The notes beneath the pieces were generated by a model that was not told where the DNA came from, did not search any database, and saw only the letters and a list, made by a program, of their open reading frames with translations. 9,069 nucleotides of DNA from Roseovarius sp. UBA3070 (GTDB lineage: Bacteria; Pseudomonadota; Alphaproteobacteria; Rhodobacterales; Rhodobacteraceae), in the NCBI GenBank assembly GCA_002366775.1, contig DFBW01000151.1, forward strand, positions 1 to 9,069, written 5' to 3'. Numbering within the stretch: the first letter of the stretch is position 1; each line of letters begins with the position of its first letter. Below are positions 1-7,305 of this stretch, piece after piece. The translations under genes and the position numbers were made by a program.

Positions 1-1873
1 TGGGTTGATCGGTGATGCTAAGGACTGCAACCGGTTTGTCGTCTATTGCTGCATATACCTTGGTGCCCGCGGTTTTACCCTCGTCACGGTCTATGTCCCA
101 AAAGGAGATCCCGGCGTCCTGCATCATCCGGGCATTGCCCTGCAATACCCTATGGCCAGCCACCACACCTTTGACGCCACGGCCCGCCAATGCCTCAAAT
201 TCAGAAACCTCCGGAAGATCGAGACCTTCAGCCTCGGCCAGAATGGCCCGTGCAATGGGATGTTCCGAATGGGCCTCAACCGCCGCAATCAATGGCAGCA
301 CCTCTGCCTTGGTCTGGCCCTTGGCAATTTGAATATCCGTAACGGCAGCGCGCCCATCGGTCAGCGTTCCGGTTTTATCAAACGCCACGACACGGGCCTC
401 ACTCAGGCGTTGCAACGCCTCGCCCTGACGAAAGAACACGCCCAGTTCCGCCGCCCGCCCGGTGCCAACCATGATCGACGTGGGCGTGGCCAGCCCCATG
501 GCGCAGGGGCATGCGATGATCAACACCGACACGCCGGCAACCAGCGCACGGGCCAATGCAGGGTCAGGGCCAAAGATCAGCCAGACCAACACTGTCAGCA
601 TTGCCACGGCCAATACCCCCGGCACAAAGATGGCCACCACCCGATCAGCCAATGCCTGAACGGGCAATTTGGCAGCCTGTGCTTGTTCAACCATTGCGAT
701 GATGCGCGCCAAAACCATATCGCGCCCCACGCCGGTGGCTTCAAACACCAAGGCGCCCTGCCCGTTGATTGTGCCGCCAATGACCGTATCACCCGCCGCT
801 TTGGAAACCGGCATCGCCTCGCCTGAGATCATCGCCTCATCCACATGCGATGCACCGGATGTGACACGCCCATCCACCGCGATTTTCTCGCCCGGGCGGA
901 TATGCACAATGTCACCTTGCCGGATATCTTCCAGCGGCACTTCTTTGATGCCATCCGGGCGCTCAACCCTTGCGGTTTTGGGTTGCAGGCCAATCAGCGC
1001 CTGTATGGCCGAGCCCGCCCGGCCCTTGGCGCGCGCCTCCAGCCAGCGGCCCACGAGGATGAGGGTCACGATCACCGCTGCGGCTTCAAAATAGACAGCG
1101 CGCGCACTGGCAGGCAGCACATCGGGGACAAACAGCACCACGCAAGAATAGGCCCAGGCAGCAAACGCGCCCAGCGCCACAAGGCTGTTCATTTCAGGCG
1201 CGCCTTTCAGCAACGCAGGCACGCCAACGCTAAAAAACCGGCGTCCGGGCCAGACAAGCACCAGCGTGGTCAGCGCAAATTGCATCAGCCACAGCACCTG
1301 TGTGCCAAAGGCACTGTGCAAAGCGTGGTGAAATGCCGGGATAAGATGCCCCCCCATTTCAGTCACAAAAACAGGCAGCGTCAGCGCCGCTGAAATCAGG
1401 GCAATGCGCAGGGCCTTGCGCTCATGTTCAACTGCACGGGTCACATGATTGTGGGTGCCGTCCTCAGGGGCTTGGGCGGGATAGCCAGAGGTGGTCAGCG
1501 CCTGCGCCAGCTCGGCCCCGGTTGACGTGCCTGTCAGCACCCGGATGCGCGCCTTGCCTGTTGCCAGATTGACCCCCGCCGAGACCACGCCCGGAGCCCC
1601 AAGCAACGCCAGTTCGGCCCGTCGCACGCAAGCCGCGCAATTCAGACCAGCTACATCCAGTGAGATGTCCTGAGTTCGTGCAGGGTAATGTGCGGCATCA
1701 AGTGCTGAGGTCAGATCATCCAGCGTAGCCGCATTCAGCTGTACTGTAGCCACTTCGGAGGCAAGATTGACAATGGCTGTTTCCACACCAGGCACACCAG
1801 CAAGAGCACGCTCGACCCGGGCCACGCAGCCTGCGCAGGTCATGCCTTCAATTTCAATGCGATGGGTTTGCAT
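1..1873 (-). CDS. copA: Copper-translocating P1B-type ATPase, 5' part (C-terminus beyond window)
   Basis: Membrane pump that uses ATP to export Cu(I) from the cytoplasm. The visible part is 624 codons from the ATG at 1873. Two heavy-metal-associated domains come first, with metal sites GMTCAGC (residues 10-16) and GLNCAAC (76-82). A hydrophobic block follows (about 157-280) with a His-containing loop (H176, H182, H183, H186). The actuator loop has SGEAMP (350-355). The membrane CPC copper motif is at 455-457 in ACPCAMGLATP. The phosphorylation motif DKTGTLT has its Asp at 499, and the SEHP nucleotide-binding motif is at 536-539. The GDGxND hinge and the last membrane helices lie past the left edge. 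The CPC motif and paired CxxC domains indicate Cu(I)/Ag(I) rather than Zn/Cd transport. I chose the ATG that places the first metal domain directly after it. The ribosome-binding site is weak. The gene is separated from its upstream neighbour by 171 bp and probably has its own copper-responsive promoter. A CcoI-type assembly ATPase is a less likely alternative, because there are no cco genes in view. Confidence 0.95.
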   Translation of the reverse strand, partial: MQTHRIEIEGMTCAGCVARVERALAGVPGVETAIVNLASEVATVQLNAATLDDLTSALDAAHYPARTQDISLDVAGLNCAACVRRAELALLGAPGVVSAGVNLATGKARIRVLTGTSTGAELAQALTTSGYPAQAPEDGTHNHVTRAVEHERKALRIALISAALTLPVFVTEMGGHLIPAFHHALHSAFGTQVLWLMQFALTTLVLVWPGRRFFSVGVPALLKGAPEMNSLVALGAFAAWAYSCVVLFVPDVLPASARAVYFEAAAVIVTLILVGRWLEARAKGRAGSAIQALIGLQPKTARVERPDGIKEVPLEDIRQGDIVHIRPGEKIAVDGRVTSGASHVDEAMISGEAMPVSKAAGDTVIGGTINGQGALVFEATGVGRDMVLARIIAMVEQAQAAKLPVQALADRVVAIFVPGVLAVAMLTVLVWLIFGPDPALARALVAGVSVLIIACPCAMGLATPTSIMVGTGRAAELGVFFRQGEALQRLSEARVVAFDKTGTLTDGRAAVTDIQIAKGQTKAEVLPLIAAVEAHSEHPIARAILAEAEGLDLPEVSEFEALAGRGVKGVVAGHRVLQGNARMMQDAGISFWDIDRDEGKTAGTKVYAAIDDKPVAVLSITDQP

Positions 1874-1904
1874 GCGCCGAACCTGTCCAAAAGGCCATTT
1901 GGTG

Positions 1905-1935
1905 CAGATAGAGTACCCCCAGCCCGGAAAATCAA
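1905..1935 (-). promoter_or_regulatory. Candidate CueR/HmrR-type promoter of copA
   Basis: Read on the minus strand, a TTGATT -35 element (1930-1935) is followed by a 19-bp spacer and a TATCTG -10-like hexamer (1905-1910), about 30 bp before the copA start. Elongated 19-20 bp spacers are the hallmark of promoters activated by MerR-family regulators such as CueR/HmrR, which typically control copA. The spacer holds a TTCC...GGGG partial dyad resembling CueR operators, but the symmetry is imperfect. The regulator gene itself is not in the window. Confidence 0.4.
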
Positions 1936-2044
1936 GGGCAGGCGTACCGTTTGACGTACTTTACAGGATCACATCTACGATAGATTTCGGATGATGAGTG
2001 AGCGGTTCATCCTCCTCCAGCATTGGCCTGGGCCGCCCCAAAAA

Positions 2045-3361
2045 TCAGGCCCTTCGAAGGGCGCGTTGATGTTGCTGTCGGTCCTTCCAGCGATACCAAG
2101 CGATGGCAGCGGGCAAGAACCACGGCTTGCCGGTATAAAGTGGGCGTGTGGGGTGGGTCAGCCCATCAAACGCGGTTTGGCCCTCGGCCAGCCCCAGAAC
2201 TTTCTGGCCCATGCGCATGCCCAGATAGCTGGACATCGCCACCCCCGAGCCGCAATAGCCCATGGCGTAATGCGCACCGTCATGAATGCCGGTGTGAACC
2301 AGCTCATCAAAGGTGAAGGCCACAGTGCCCGACCAGGTGTGGGTCAGACCATAGTCGCGCAGCGCAGGAAACGTCTGGCACATTTTGTCATACAGCCGCC
2401 CGGCGCCTTCGGGCAGCCCAACTTCGCGGGCGGCCACACGACCACCAAACACAATATGGCGGCGGTCTGGCGAAGCGCGGAAATAGTAAACCACCTTGCA
2501 ACTGTCGCTATAGACACGGTCGCGCGGCAACAGCTGATCTACCAGATCTTCGGGCAATGTTTGGGTTGTGATGATGTTGCTGGCAATTGGAATGACCCGG
2601 CGTTGCAACCAAGGCGTGAGGTTTGTGGTATACCCGTTGGTCGCCACGATCACATCGCGGGCTTTGATCATGCCTTGCCCTGTAGAGACGTGAAATCCGC
2701 CGACAACACGCTCAATCCCTGTGGCCGGGCAATGGCCAACAACCTGCACACCCGCTGCAAGCGCCACATCCAGCAAACCGCGATGAAACTTCACCGGATG
2801 CACCGCCGCATGACTGGAATACACCGCGCCGCCAAAATACATATCCGATGCCATTTCGCTGTGCTGTTCGGATTGCGGCACCATGTGGCATTCGGTGCCT
2901 TCGGTTTTGCGCAGATGCTCCTGCTCGCGGGCCAATTCCTCGTAGTGATGTGGGGTGTGGGCCGCATGATAGCGCCCATTGCGCTTGAAATCGCAGTCTA
3001 TTCCCTCGGCCTTCACCCGCTCCTCGATCCAGGTCAGCGAGCGTTCGCCCTCACCCCGGATCGCGCGGGCACGTTCAGCCCCGTATTTGCGGCTCAGCGC
3101 CTCAAGCGATGGTTTGATCGAGGGGCTGATCTGTCCACCATTGCGCGATGAGCACCCCATGCCCGGCGCGCCGGCCTCAACCACCAAGGTAGAGCGCCCG
3201 CCACGCGCAGTTTCAATCGCAGCGTTTAGGCCCGTGTACCCCGACCCGATGATCAGGACATCCACATGATCGGGCAGTAGCGCGCAGGCCTGCGGCAGCG
3301 GATCAAACCCATCAAGCCAATAGGAATGTTGAGAAATGTCGTGAAACATATCGCTGGTCAT
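2045..3361 (-). CDS. FAD-dependent oxidoreductase, DadA/PuuB-like (DAO family)
   Basis: A 438-residue flavoprotein of the D-amino-acid oxidase fold. These enzymes oxidise the C-N bond of amines or amino acids to imines, e.g. gamma-glutamylputrescine oxidase (PuuB) or D-amino-acid dehydrogenase (DadA). The N-terminal FAD-binding Rossmann motif is GSGYTG (39-44), followed by the ribose-binding acidic end VEAG (61-64). GCSSRNGGQI (69-78) is the family motif near the flavin. VIVATNGYT (237-245) precedes the substrate domain. The C-terminal FAD-contacting segment GYCGSGVAMS lies at 368-377. Length is normal for the family and there is no signal peptide, so it is probably cytoplasmic. The start at 3361 is chosen because GGAGAG lies 3 bases upstream. 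An in-frame ATG at 3406 would add 15 residues but has no such site. The gene diverges from the enolase-family gene, which suggests a shared catabolic theme, but the substrate cannot be read from sequence. Confidence 0.88.
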   Translation of the reverse strand: MTSDMFHDISQHSYWLDGFDPLPQACALLPDHVDVLIIGSGYTGLNAAIETARGGRSTLVVEAGAPGMGCSSRNGGQISPSIKPSLEALSRKYGAERARAIRGEGERSLTWIEERVKAEGIDCDFKRNGRYHAAHTPHHYEELAREQEHLRKTEGTECHMVPQSEQHSEMASDMYFGGAVYSSHAAVHPVKFHRGLLDVALAAGVQVVGHCPATGIERVVGGFHVSTGQGMIKARDVIVATNGYTTNLTPWLQRRVIPIASNIITTQTLPEDLVDQLLPRDRVYSDSCKVVYYFRASPDRRHIVFGGRVAAREVGLPEGAGRLYDKMCQTFPALRDYGLTHTWSGTVAFTFDELVHTGIHDGAHYAMGYCGSGVAMSSYLGMRMGQKVLGLAEGQTAFDGLTHPTRPLYTGKPWFLPAAIAWYRWKDRQQHQRALRRA

Positions 3362-3364
3362 GGT

Positions 3365-3370
3365 CTCTCC
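3365..3370 (-). promoter_or_regulatory. Ribosome-binding site deciding the oxidoreductase start
   Basis: GGAGAG on the minus strand, 3 bases before the ATG at 3361. It selects this start over the in-frame ATG at 3406. The surrounding motif (3362-3375) is nearly repeated in front of the small ORF at 3621-3634. Confidence 0.6.
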
Positions 3371-3438
3371 AATTGTACGCGCGCGCCACACAGCAGGCCA
3401 TTGCAACGCATCAACCCCAGGATCATATTGGGCTGTAC

Positions 3439-3466
3439 CTTATATCCATTGTGTTTTTTTGGCAGT
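3439..3466 (-). promoter_or_regulatory. Weak candidate promoter for the oxidoreductase
   Basis: On the minus strand, ACTGCC (3461-3466), a 16-bp spacer and TATAAG (3439-3444) form a possible sigma70-like pair, with the -10 about 78 bases before the oxidoreductase start. The -35 match is poor, so this is only a suggestion. Confidence 0.22.
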
Positions 3467-3491
3467 CCCATCTTTCGCGGCGCTCAGCCCT

Positions 3492-3617
3492 CTAGGGCGG
3501 ATAACCCGGCGGGTCCAGCGTGCCCTTGGATACCAGCCGTTCCACTGCGCCAATCCCCTTGCGTGCATTACGATCCAACCCTATCGAGGATAATAGCAAC
3601 CCAGCGTCACGTTTCAC
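3492..3617 (-). CDS. Possible small protein, 41 residues, GTG start
   Basis: I do not recognise this protein. A GTG start at 3617 is preceded by GGAGGGG (3623-3629), an excellent ribosome-binding site with about 7 bases between GGAGG and the start. The product is basic in its middle (DRNARKG at residues 15-21) and ends in a proline-rich tail, TLDPPGYPP. There is no membrane segment or cysteine. The same frame is open upstream to an ATG at 3716, but that longer form has no comparable ribosome-binding site. Third positions are moderately GC-rich (25 of 41 codons), with the second half more typical of the host than the first. It lies about 130 bp upstream of the oxidoreductase in the same orientation, so it could be a small co-transcribed gene, a leader-like ORF, or the 3' remnant of a decayed gene. 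A chance ORF is also possible. Confidence 0.35.
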   Translation of the reverse strand: MKRDAGLLLSSIGLDRNARKGIGAVERLVSKGTLDPPGYPP

Positions 3618-3730
3618 AACGGCCCCTCCAATTGGTCTGGTTAGCTTGCTAGAATGGATATTAAAGTGCGGCCAGTTTGCCCATATCATCAAGTCGGCAA
3701 ACCATCCCACACCCAAGCCGGAGCCATGGT

Positions 3731-4837
3731 ATGAAGATTACAGCGATTGAAACCTTCACCGACGAATTCGTCTGCTTCGTGCGTGTCACTACTGAGGACG
3801 GATCGCAAGGTTGGGGTCAGGTTGCCCCCTATTATGCCGATATCACAGCACAGGTCGTGCAGCGCCAGGTCGCCCCATACGCGCTGGGGATGGACAGCGA
3901 TGATATTGACGCGATCACTGATCTGGTGCGCGACCGGGAACATAAATTCCCCGGCTCATATCTGCGCCGCGCCATGGGGGGTGTCGACACCGCCCTTTGG
4001 GATCTGATCGGCAAACGTGAAGGCAAGCCGGTGTGTGCGCTGATTGGCGGATCTCCGGGCACTGTGCGCGCCTATGGGTCTTCGATGAAACGCGACATCA
4101 CCCCACAGGATGAGGCCGACCGGATGCTGCGCCTGCGTGACCAAAACGGCTTTGACGCCTTCAAATTTCGCATCGGCGCCGAAGTGGGGCGCGATGTTGA
4201 TGAATGGCCCGGCCGCACCGAAGACATCGTGCCCACCATGCGCAAAGCGATGGGGGATGACGTGGCGCTGCTGGTCGATGCCAATTCCTGTTATTCACCT
4301 GCCAAAGCCATCGAAGTGGGCAAGATGCTGCAGGATCACGGGATTTCACACTATGAAGAACCCTGCCCCTATTGGGAGTTTCAGCAAACCAAACAGGTGA
4401 GCGATGCGCTGGATATTGACATCACGGGGGGCGAACAAGACTGCATGATGGCCAATTGGAAAAGCATGATCGACGGGCGGATTGTTGATATCATCCAACC
4501 CGACGTCTGCTATCTGGGGGGTATCAGCCGCACCCTGCGCGTGGCCAAAATGGCCGAGGCCGCGGGCCTGCCTGTCACGCCCCATTGCGCCAACCTGTCA
4601 TTGGTGACCTTGTTCACCATGCACCTTTTGCGAGCGATCCCGAATGCAGGCAAATACCTGGAATTCGCCATTGAGGGACTGGATTATTACCCCTGGCAAG
4701 ACAAGCTGTTCACCTCGGACCCGTTTGAAATTGTGGATGGCAAGGCCACCGTCACCGACGCGCCGGGCTGGGGCATCGACATCCGGCAAGACTGGCTGGA
4801 CAGCGCCACCTACAAGATCATGTCACTGGACAGCTGA
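3731..4837 (+). CDS. Enolase-superfamily enzyme, mandelate racemase/muconate lactonizing family
   Basis: A 368-residue cytoplasmic, Mg-dependent enzyme that abstracts the alpha proton of a carboxylate substrate. Family members are acid-sugar dehydratases, racemases/epimerases or cycloisomerases. The N-terminal capping domain covers about residues 1-115 and the barrel about 120-340. The visible metal-binding acids are D183 (LVDANS), the EEP motif (209-211) and E235 (GGEQD). The Asp-His dyad typical of the mandelate racemase subgroup is D258 (QPD) and H285 (TPHCAN). On the second barrel strand the usual KxK reads KFR (145-147). E311 or E315 may match the electrophilic Glu after the dyad. The start at 3731 has GGAG 7 bases upstream (3720-3723); an upstream in-frame ATG at 3677 lacks a site. 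The next gene follows after 40 bp on the same strand, consistent with an operon. The exact substrate is unknown; a hydroxyacid or sugar acid is inferred. Confidence 0.9.
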   Translation: MKITAIETFTDEFVCFVRVTTEDGSQGWGQVAPYYADITAQVVQRQVAPYALGMDSDDIDAITDLVRDREHKFPGSYLRRAMGGVDTALWDLIGKREGKPVCALIGGSPGTVRAYGSSMKRDITPQDEADRMLRLRDQNGFDAFKFRIGAEVGRDVDEWPGRTEDIVPTMRKAMGDDVALLVDANSCYSPAKAIEVGKMLQDHGISHYEEPCPYWEFQQTKQVSDALDIDITGGEQDCMMANWKSMIDGRIVDIIQPDVCYLGGISRTLRVAKMAEAAGLPVTPHCANLSLVTLFTMHLLRAIPNAGKYLEFAIEGLDYYPWQDKLFTSDPFEIVDGKATVTDAPGWGIDIRQDWLDSATYKIMSLDS

Positions 4838-4877
4838 AGCGCTTGAAGCACCACCCGATCTGCACCAGACTGCGCCC

Positions 4878-6293
4878 ATGACTGATATGATCACCCAGCT
4901 CAGCCGCATTGCTGGCCCTGCATTTGTTCTCACAGGTTCCGATCTGGAGGCCTGGTCCAGCGATTGGGTGGGTGTCTATCACTGGACGCCGCTGGCAGTG
5001 GTGCGCCCTGCCAACACGGCACAGGTGTCGCAGATCGTCAAACTGGCCAATCAGACCGGCACGCCTGTGGTGCCTGTCTCGGGCAATACCGGCCTTACGG
5101 GGGGCAGCTCCGCCGAGGGGGCCATCATGCTTTCGCTCGATCGGATGTCGACCATCCGCGAGATCAGGCCAGACGCCCGCCTGGCGATTGTCGAAGCTGG
5201 TGCGATCCTGTCGTCGATCCACGATGCTGCCGATGCACATGATCTGATCTTCCCTCTCACCTTTGGGGCGCGCGGTTCGGCGATGATCGGCGGGGCGCTT
5301 AGCACCAATGCTGGCGGCTCAAACGTGCTGCGCTATGGCAGCACCCGTGATCTGTGTCTGGGGCTTGAGGTGGTTCTGCCGTCGGGTGAAATCTTGGATA
5401 TGATGAGCGCGCTGCACAAGAATAACTCAGGCTATGACCTGCGTCATTTGATGATCGGGGCCGAGGGTACGCTGGGCATAATCACCGCCGCCGTGCTGAA
5501 ACTGGAACCCAAGCCCCTGGCCTATGCCACGGCCATGGTCGCAGCCCCGTCAATTGATCAGGCACTGGTGCTGCTGAACCGGCTGCAATCAGAAACCAGC
5601 GGCGCGGTTGAAGCCTTCGAATACATGCCCGGCCCCTACATTCAGGCGCATATGAAGCGCTTTCCCGATGCCCGCGCACCGTTTGACACGCGCTATGATG
5701 TCAACATCATGATCGAGGTGGGTGCCACATCCGCCCGTGATGCAACCCCCCTGCCCGATGGGGCGATCCCAGTGGTGGATCAGTTGGAAAACACATTGGC
5801 CGACTTGTACGAGGCAGGTCTGGTTCTTGATGCCGTGGTGGCAAAAACCGATGCTCAACGGGCCGAGATGTGGGCCCGCCGCGAAGCCGCCGCCGAGGTG
5901 TCACGCATGCGCCACCCCTCGGTGGACAATGACATCGCCGTACCGGTGGACAAAATGCAGACATTGGTAGCGCAGATCGACACCCGCGCCCGCGCGTTTG
6001 ATCCTGAGATTGTCATTCTGTCGGTCGCGCATCTGGGCGATGGCAACCTGCATTTCTGTGGCTGGCCTTCAACAGATGATCCCGTCATTCACGCGGCCAT
6101 CCATGAAGCCGTCGAAGACCTGACCATTGAACTGGGCGGCAGCTTTTCCGCTGAACATGGTATTGGGCTATCTAAACTGGCATCAATGAAGCAGCGCAAA
6201 TCCAGCGAAGCCCTGACCACAATGCGCGTGATCAAACACGCCCTTGATCCAAACAACATTCTAAATCCGGGCAAAGTACTGCCAGAGACCTGA
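4878..6293 (+). CDS. FAD-binding D-2-hydroxyacid dehydrogenase, GlcD/D2HGDH type
   Basis: A 471-residue flavoprotein that oxidises a D-2-hydroxyacid to a 2-oxoacid. Relatives act on D-lactate, glycolate (GlcD) or D-2-hydroxyglutarate and pass electrons to quinone, cytochrome c or electron-transfer flavoprotein. The PP-loop-type FAD domain shows SGNTGLTGG (68-76), ARGSAMIGGALSTNAGG (131-147) with LRYG (151-154), and GAEGTLGIIT (194-203). The C-terminal FAD-oxidase domain has HLGDGNLH (385-392), whose histidines bind a divalent metal in relatives. EHGIG (426-430) and the closing DPNNILNPGKVLP (457-469) are diagnostic. The start is less certain: ATG at 4878 is best placed, ATG at 4887 is in frame, and neither has a clear ribosome-binding site, so translation may depend on the preceding gene 40 bp upstream. 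The frame is open further back inside the enolase-family gene, but that part is a shadow. Pairing with a racemase/dehydratase gene fits hydroxyacid catabolism. Confidence 0.9.
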   Translation: MTDMITQLSRIAGPAFVLTGSDLEAWSSDWVGVYHWTPLAVVRPANTAQVSQIVKLANQTGTPVVPVSGNTGLTGGSSAEGAIMLSLDRMSTIREIRPDARLAIVEAGAILSSIHDAADAHDLIFPLTFGARGSAMIGGALSTNAGGSNVLRYGSTRDLCLGLEVVLPSGEILDMMSALHKNNSGYDLRHLMIGAEGTLGIITAAVLKLEPKPLAYATAMVAAPSIDQALVLLNRLQSETSGAVEAFEYMPGPYIQAHMKRFPDARAPFDTRYDVNIMIEVGATSARDATPLPDGAIPVVDQLENTLADLYEAGLVLDAVVAKTDAQRAEMWARREAAAEVSRMRHPSVDNDIAVPVDKMQTLVAQIDTRARAFDPEIVILSVAHLGDGNLHFCGWPSTDDPVIHAAIHEAVEDLTIELGGSFSAEHGIGLSKLASMKQRKSSEALTTMRVIKHALDPNNILNPGKVLPET

Positions 6294-6306
6294 TATCGCG
6301 GGGAAC

Positions 6307-6326
6307 TTGAGGGGCTGGCCCCTCAA
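6307..6326. terminator. Hairpin between convergent genes (probable bidirectional terminator)
   Basis: TTGAGGGG (6307-6314), loop CTGG, CCCCTCAA (6319-6326): a perfect 8-bp GC-rich stem 13 bp after the dehydrogenase stop and 13 bp after the hemC stop in the other direction. There is no strong U-tract on either side, so termination is inferred mainly from position and stem quality. Confidence 0.6.
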
Positions 6327-6339
6327 ACCGGCGATTGCC

Positions 6340-7305
6340 TCAGGCGCGCCAGTCGAAAAATCCAAGGCCTGCCTGTTTCAGCAAATCCGCCGCCATGGCC
6401 CGGCCCAGATCAGCCCCATCCGCGATGGACGACGTGCGATCATCGCTCAGCACTTCGCTGCCATCGGGGCGCAGGATTTCTCCGCGCAACCGCAATGTGC
6501 CACCGTCCAGATCAGCCAGCGCTGCAATAGGTGTCTCGCACGAGCCATCCAAAGCCGCCAGAAATGCACGTTCTGCCGCCAGCCGCTGACCCGTCGCAAC
6601 ATCACGCAACGGCGCCAATAGATCATCCACTCGGGCGTCATTCAGCCGCCGTTCAATCCCGATTGCACCTTGTGCAACGGCTGGCAACATATCCTCAGGG
6701 GCAATTGCGGCTTGGGCCACTTCGGTCCGGCCCAAACGGTTCAAACCGGCCATCGCCAAAAACGTACAGGCAGCCACGCCGTCCTCCAGCTTTTTTAGCC
6801 GGGTCTGCACGTTGCCGCGAAATTCCACCACGCTCAGATGTGGATAGGCGGCCAACACCTGCGCACGACGGCGCAGGGATGAGGTGCCCACTTGGGCGCC
6901 TGCGGGCAAGTCAGACAGGGATTTGTAACCGGGCGAGACGAACGCATCGCGCACATCTTCGCGTGGCAGATAACAATCAATCACCAGCCCCTCGGGCTGC
7001 AACACAGGCATATCCTTCATCGAATGCACAGCCACATCAATGCTGCCATCCAACAGGGCCTGCTCAATCTCGCGGGTAAATAGCCCCTTGCCGCCCAGCT
7101 CCTTCAGGGGCGTATCTGAGGCAATCAACGCCCGGTCATCACCGGTGGTTTTGATCACCACGATCTCGAACGCCTCAGCAGGTAATTCATGTGCCAATGC
7201 CAGCCGGTCACGGGTTTCATAGGCCTGCGCCAACGCCAATGGCGAGCCGCGCGTGCCGAGCCTGAGGGGTGCACCTGGGGAGGGTAAATTCTGCGTCATG
7301 GGCAT
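6340..7305 (-). CDS. hemC: Hydroxymethylbilane synthase (porphobilinogen deaminase)
   Basis: Cytoplasmic enzyme of tetrapyrrole synthesis that joins four porphobilinogen molecules into linear hydroxymethylbilane, feeding heme, siroheme, cobalamin and, where present, bacteriochlorophyll. The 321-residue product has all hallmarks: [13 protein letters not shown] (16-28), [11 protein letters not shown] (71-81), and the catalytic loop [15 protein letters not shown] (86-100) with D90 matching the E. coli active-site Asp84. [10 protein letters not shown] (140-149) and [10 protein letters not shown] (161-170) are the substrate/cofactor-binding arginine segments. [11 protein letters not shown] (252-262) carries Cys256, which anchors the dipyrromethane cofactor. 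Length is normal (E. coli 313). Start is at 7305, or at Met3 (7299); neither has a strong ribosome-binding site. It is divergent from hemE across about 90 bp and convergent with the dehydrogenase gene. Confidence 0.97.
   Translation of the reverse strand: MPMTQNLPSPGAPLRLGTRGSPLALAQAYETRDRLALAHELPAEAFEIVVIKTTGDDRALIASDTPLKELGGKGLFTREIEQALLDGSIDVAVHSMKDMPVLQPEGLVIDCYLPREDVRDAFVSPGYKSLSDLPAGAQVGTSSLRRRAQVLAAYPHLSVVEFRGNVQTRLKKLEDGVAACTFLAMAGLNRLGRTEVAQAAIAPEDMLPAVAQGAIGIERRLNDARVDDLLAPLRDVATGQRLAAERAFLAALDGSCETPIAALADLDGGTLRLRGEILRPDGSEVLSDDRTSSIADGADLGRAMAADLLKQAGLGFFDWRA

Larger units (their letters stand above)
3362..3730. other. Divergent intergenic region (369 bp)
   Basis: This gap separates the minus-strand oxidoreductase from the plus-strand enolase-family gene, so it should carry promoters for both. 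It contains one possible small minus-strand gene (3492-3617), a T7 run at 3454-3460, and a CCAATTGG palindrome (3628-3635). An AT-rich patch with TATTAA and the short dyad TAGC-TT-GCTA (about 3641-3666) could be part of the enolase-gene promoter. I could not assign a well-spaced plus-strand -35/-10 pair. No tRNA, transposon end or long repeat is visible. Confidence 0.6.

Noticed and set aside
5..826. Long plus-strand open frame of 273 codons
   Set aside because: It lies fully antisense to copA, whose minus-strand reading gives unmistakable P-type ATPase motifs; the plus-strand product is low-complexity and rich in His/Arg/Gln.
1973..1985. Small dyad ATCTA-CGA-TAGAT upstream of copA
   Set aside because: Only 5 bp of stem and AT-rich; too weak to call a terminator or operator.
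1990..2023. Minus-strand 11-codon ORF after GGAGGAGG downstream of the oxidoreductase
   Set aside because: The purine run touches the ATG with no spacer, so it would not work as a ribosome-binding site, and the peptide shows no regulatory feature.
1991..3151. Plus-strand open frame of 386 codons
   Set aside because: Antisense shadow of the FAD oxidoreductase; no recognisable motif and an implausible composition.
3454..3460. T7 run as a terminator tail
   Set aside because: No stable hairpin precedes it on the plus strand and it lies in a promoter-bearing divergent region.
4644..4877. Upstream extension of the FAD dehydrogenase by 78 residues
   Set aside because: It overlaps the conserved end of the enolase-family gene in another frame and adds no family-like sequence; the family N-terminus starts near 4878.
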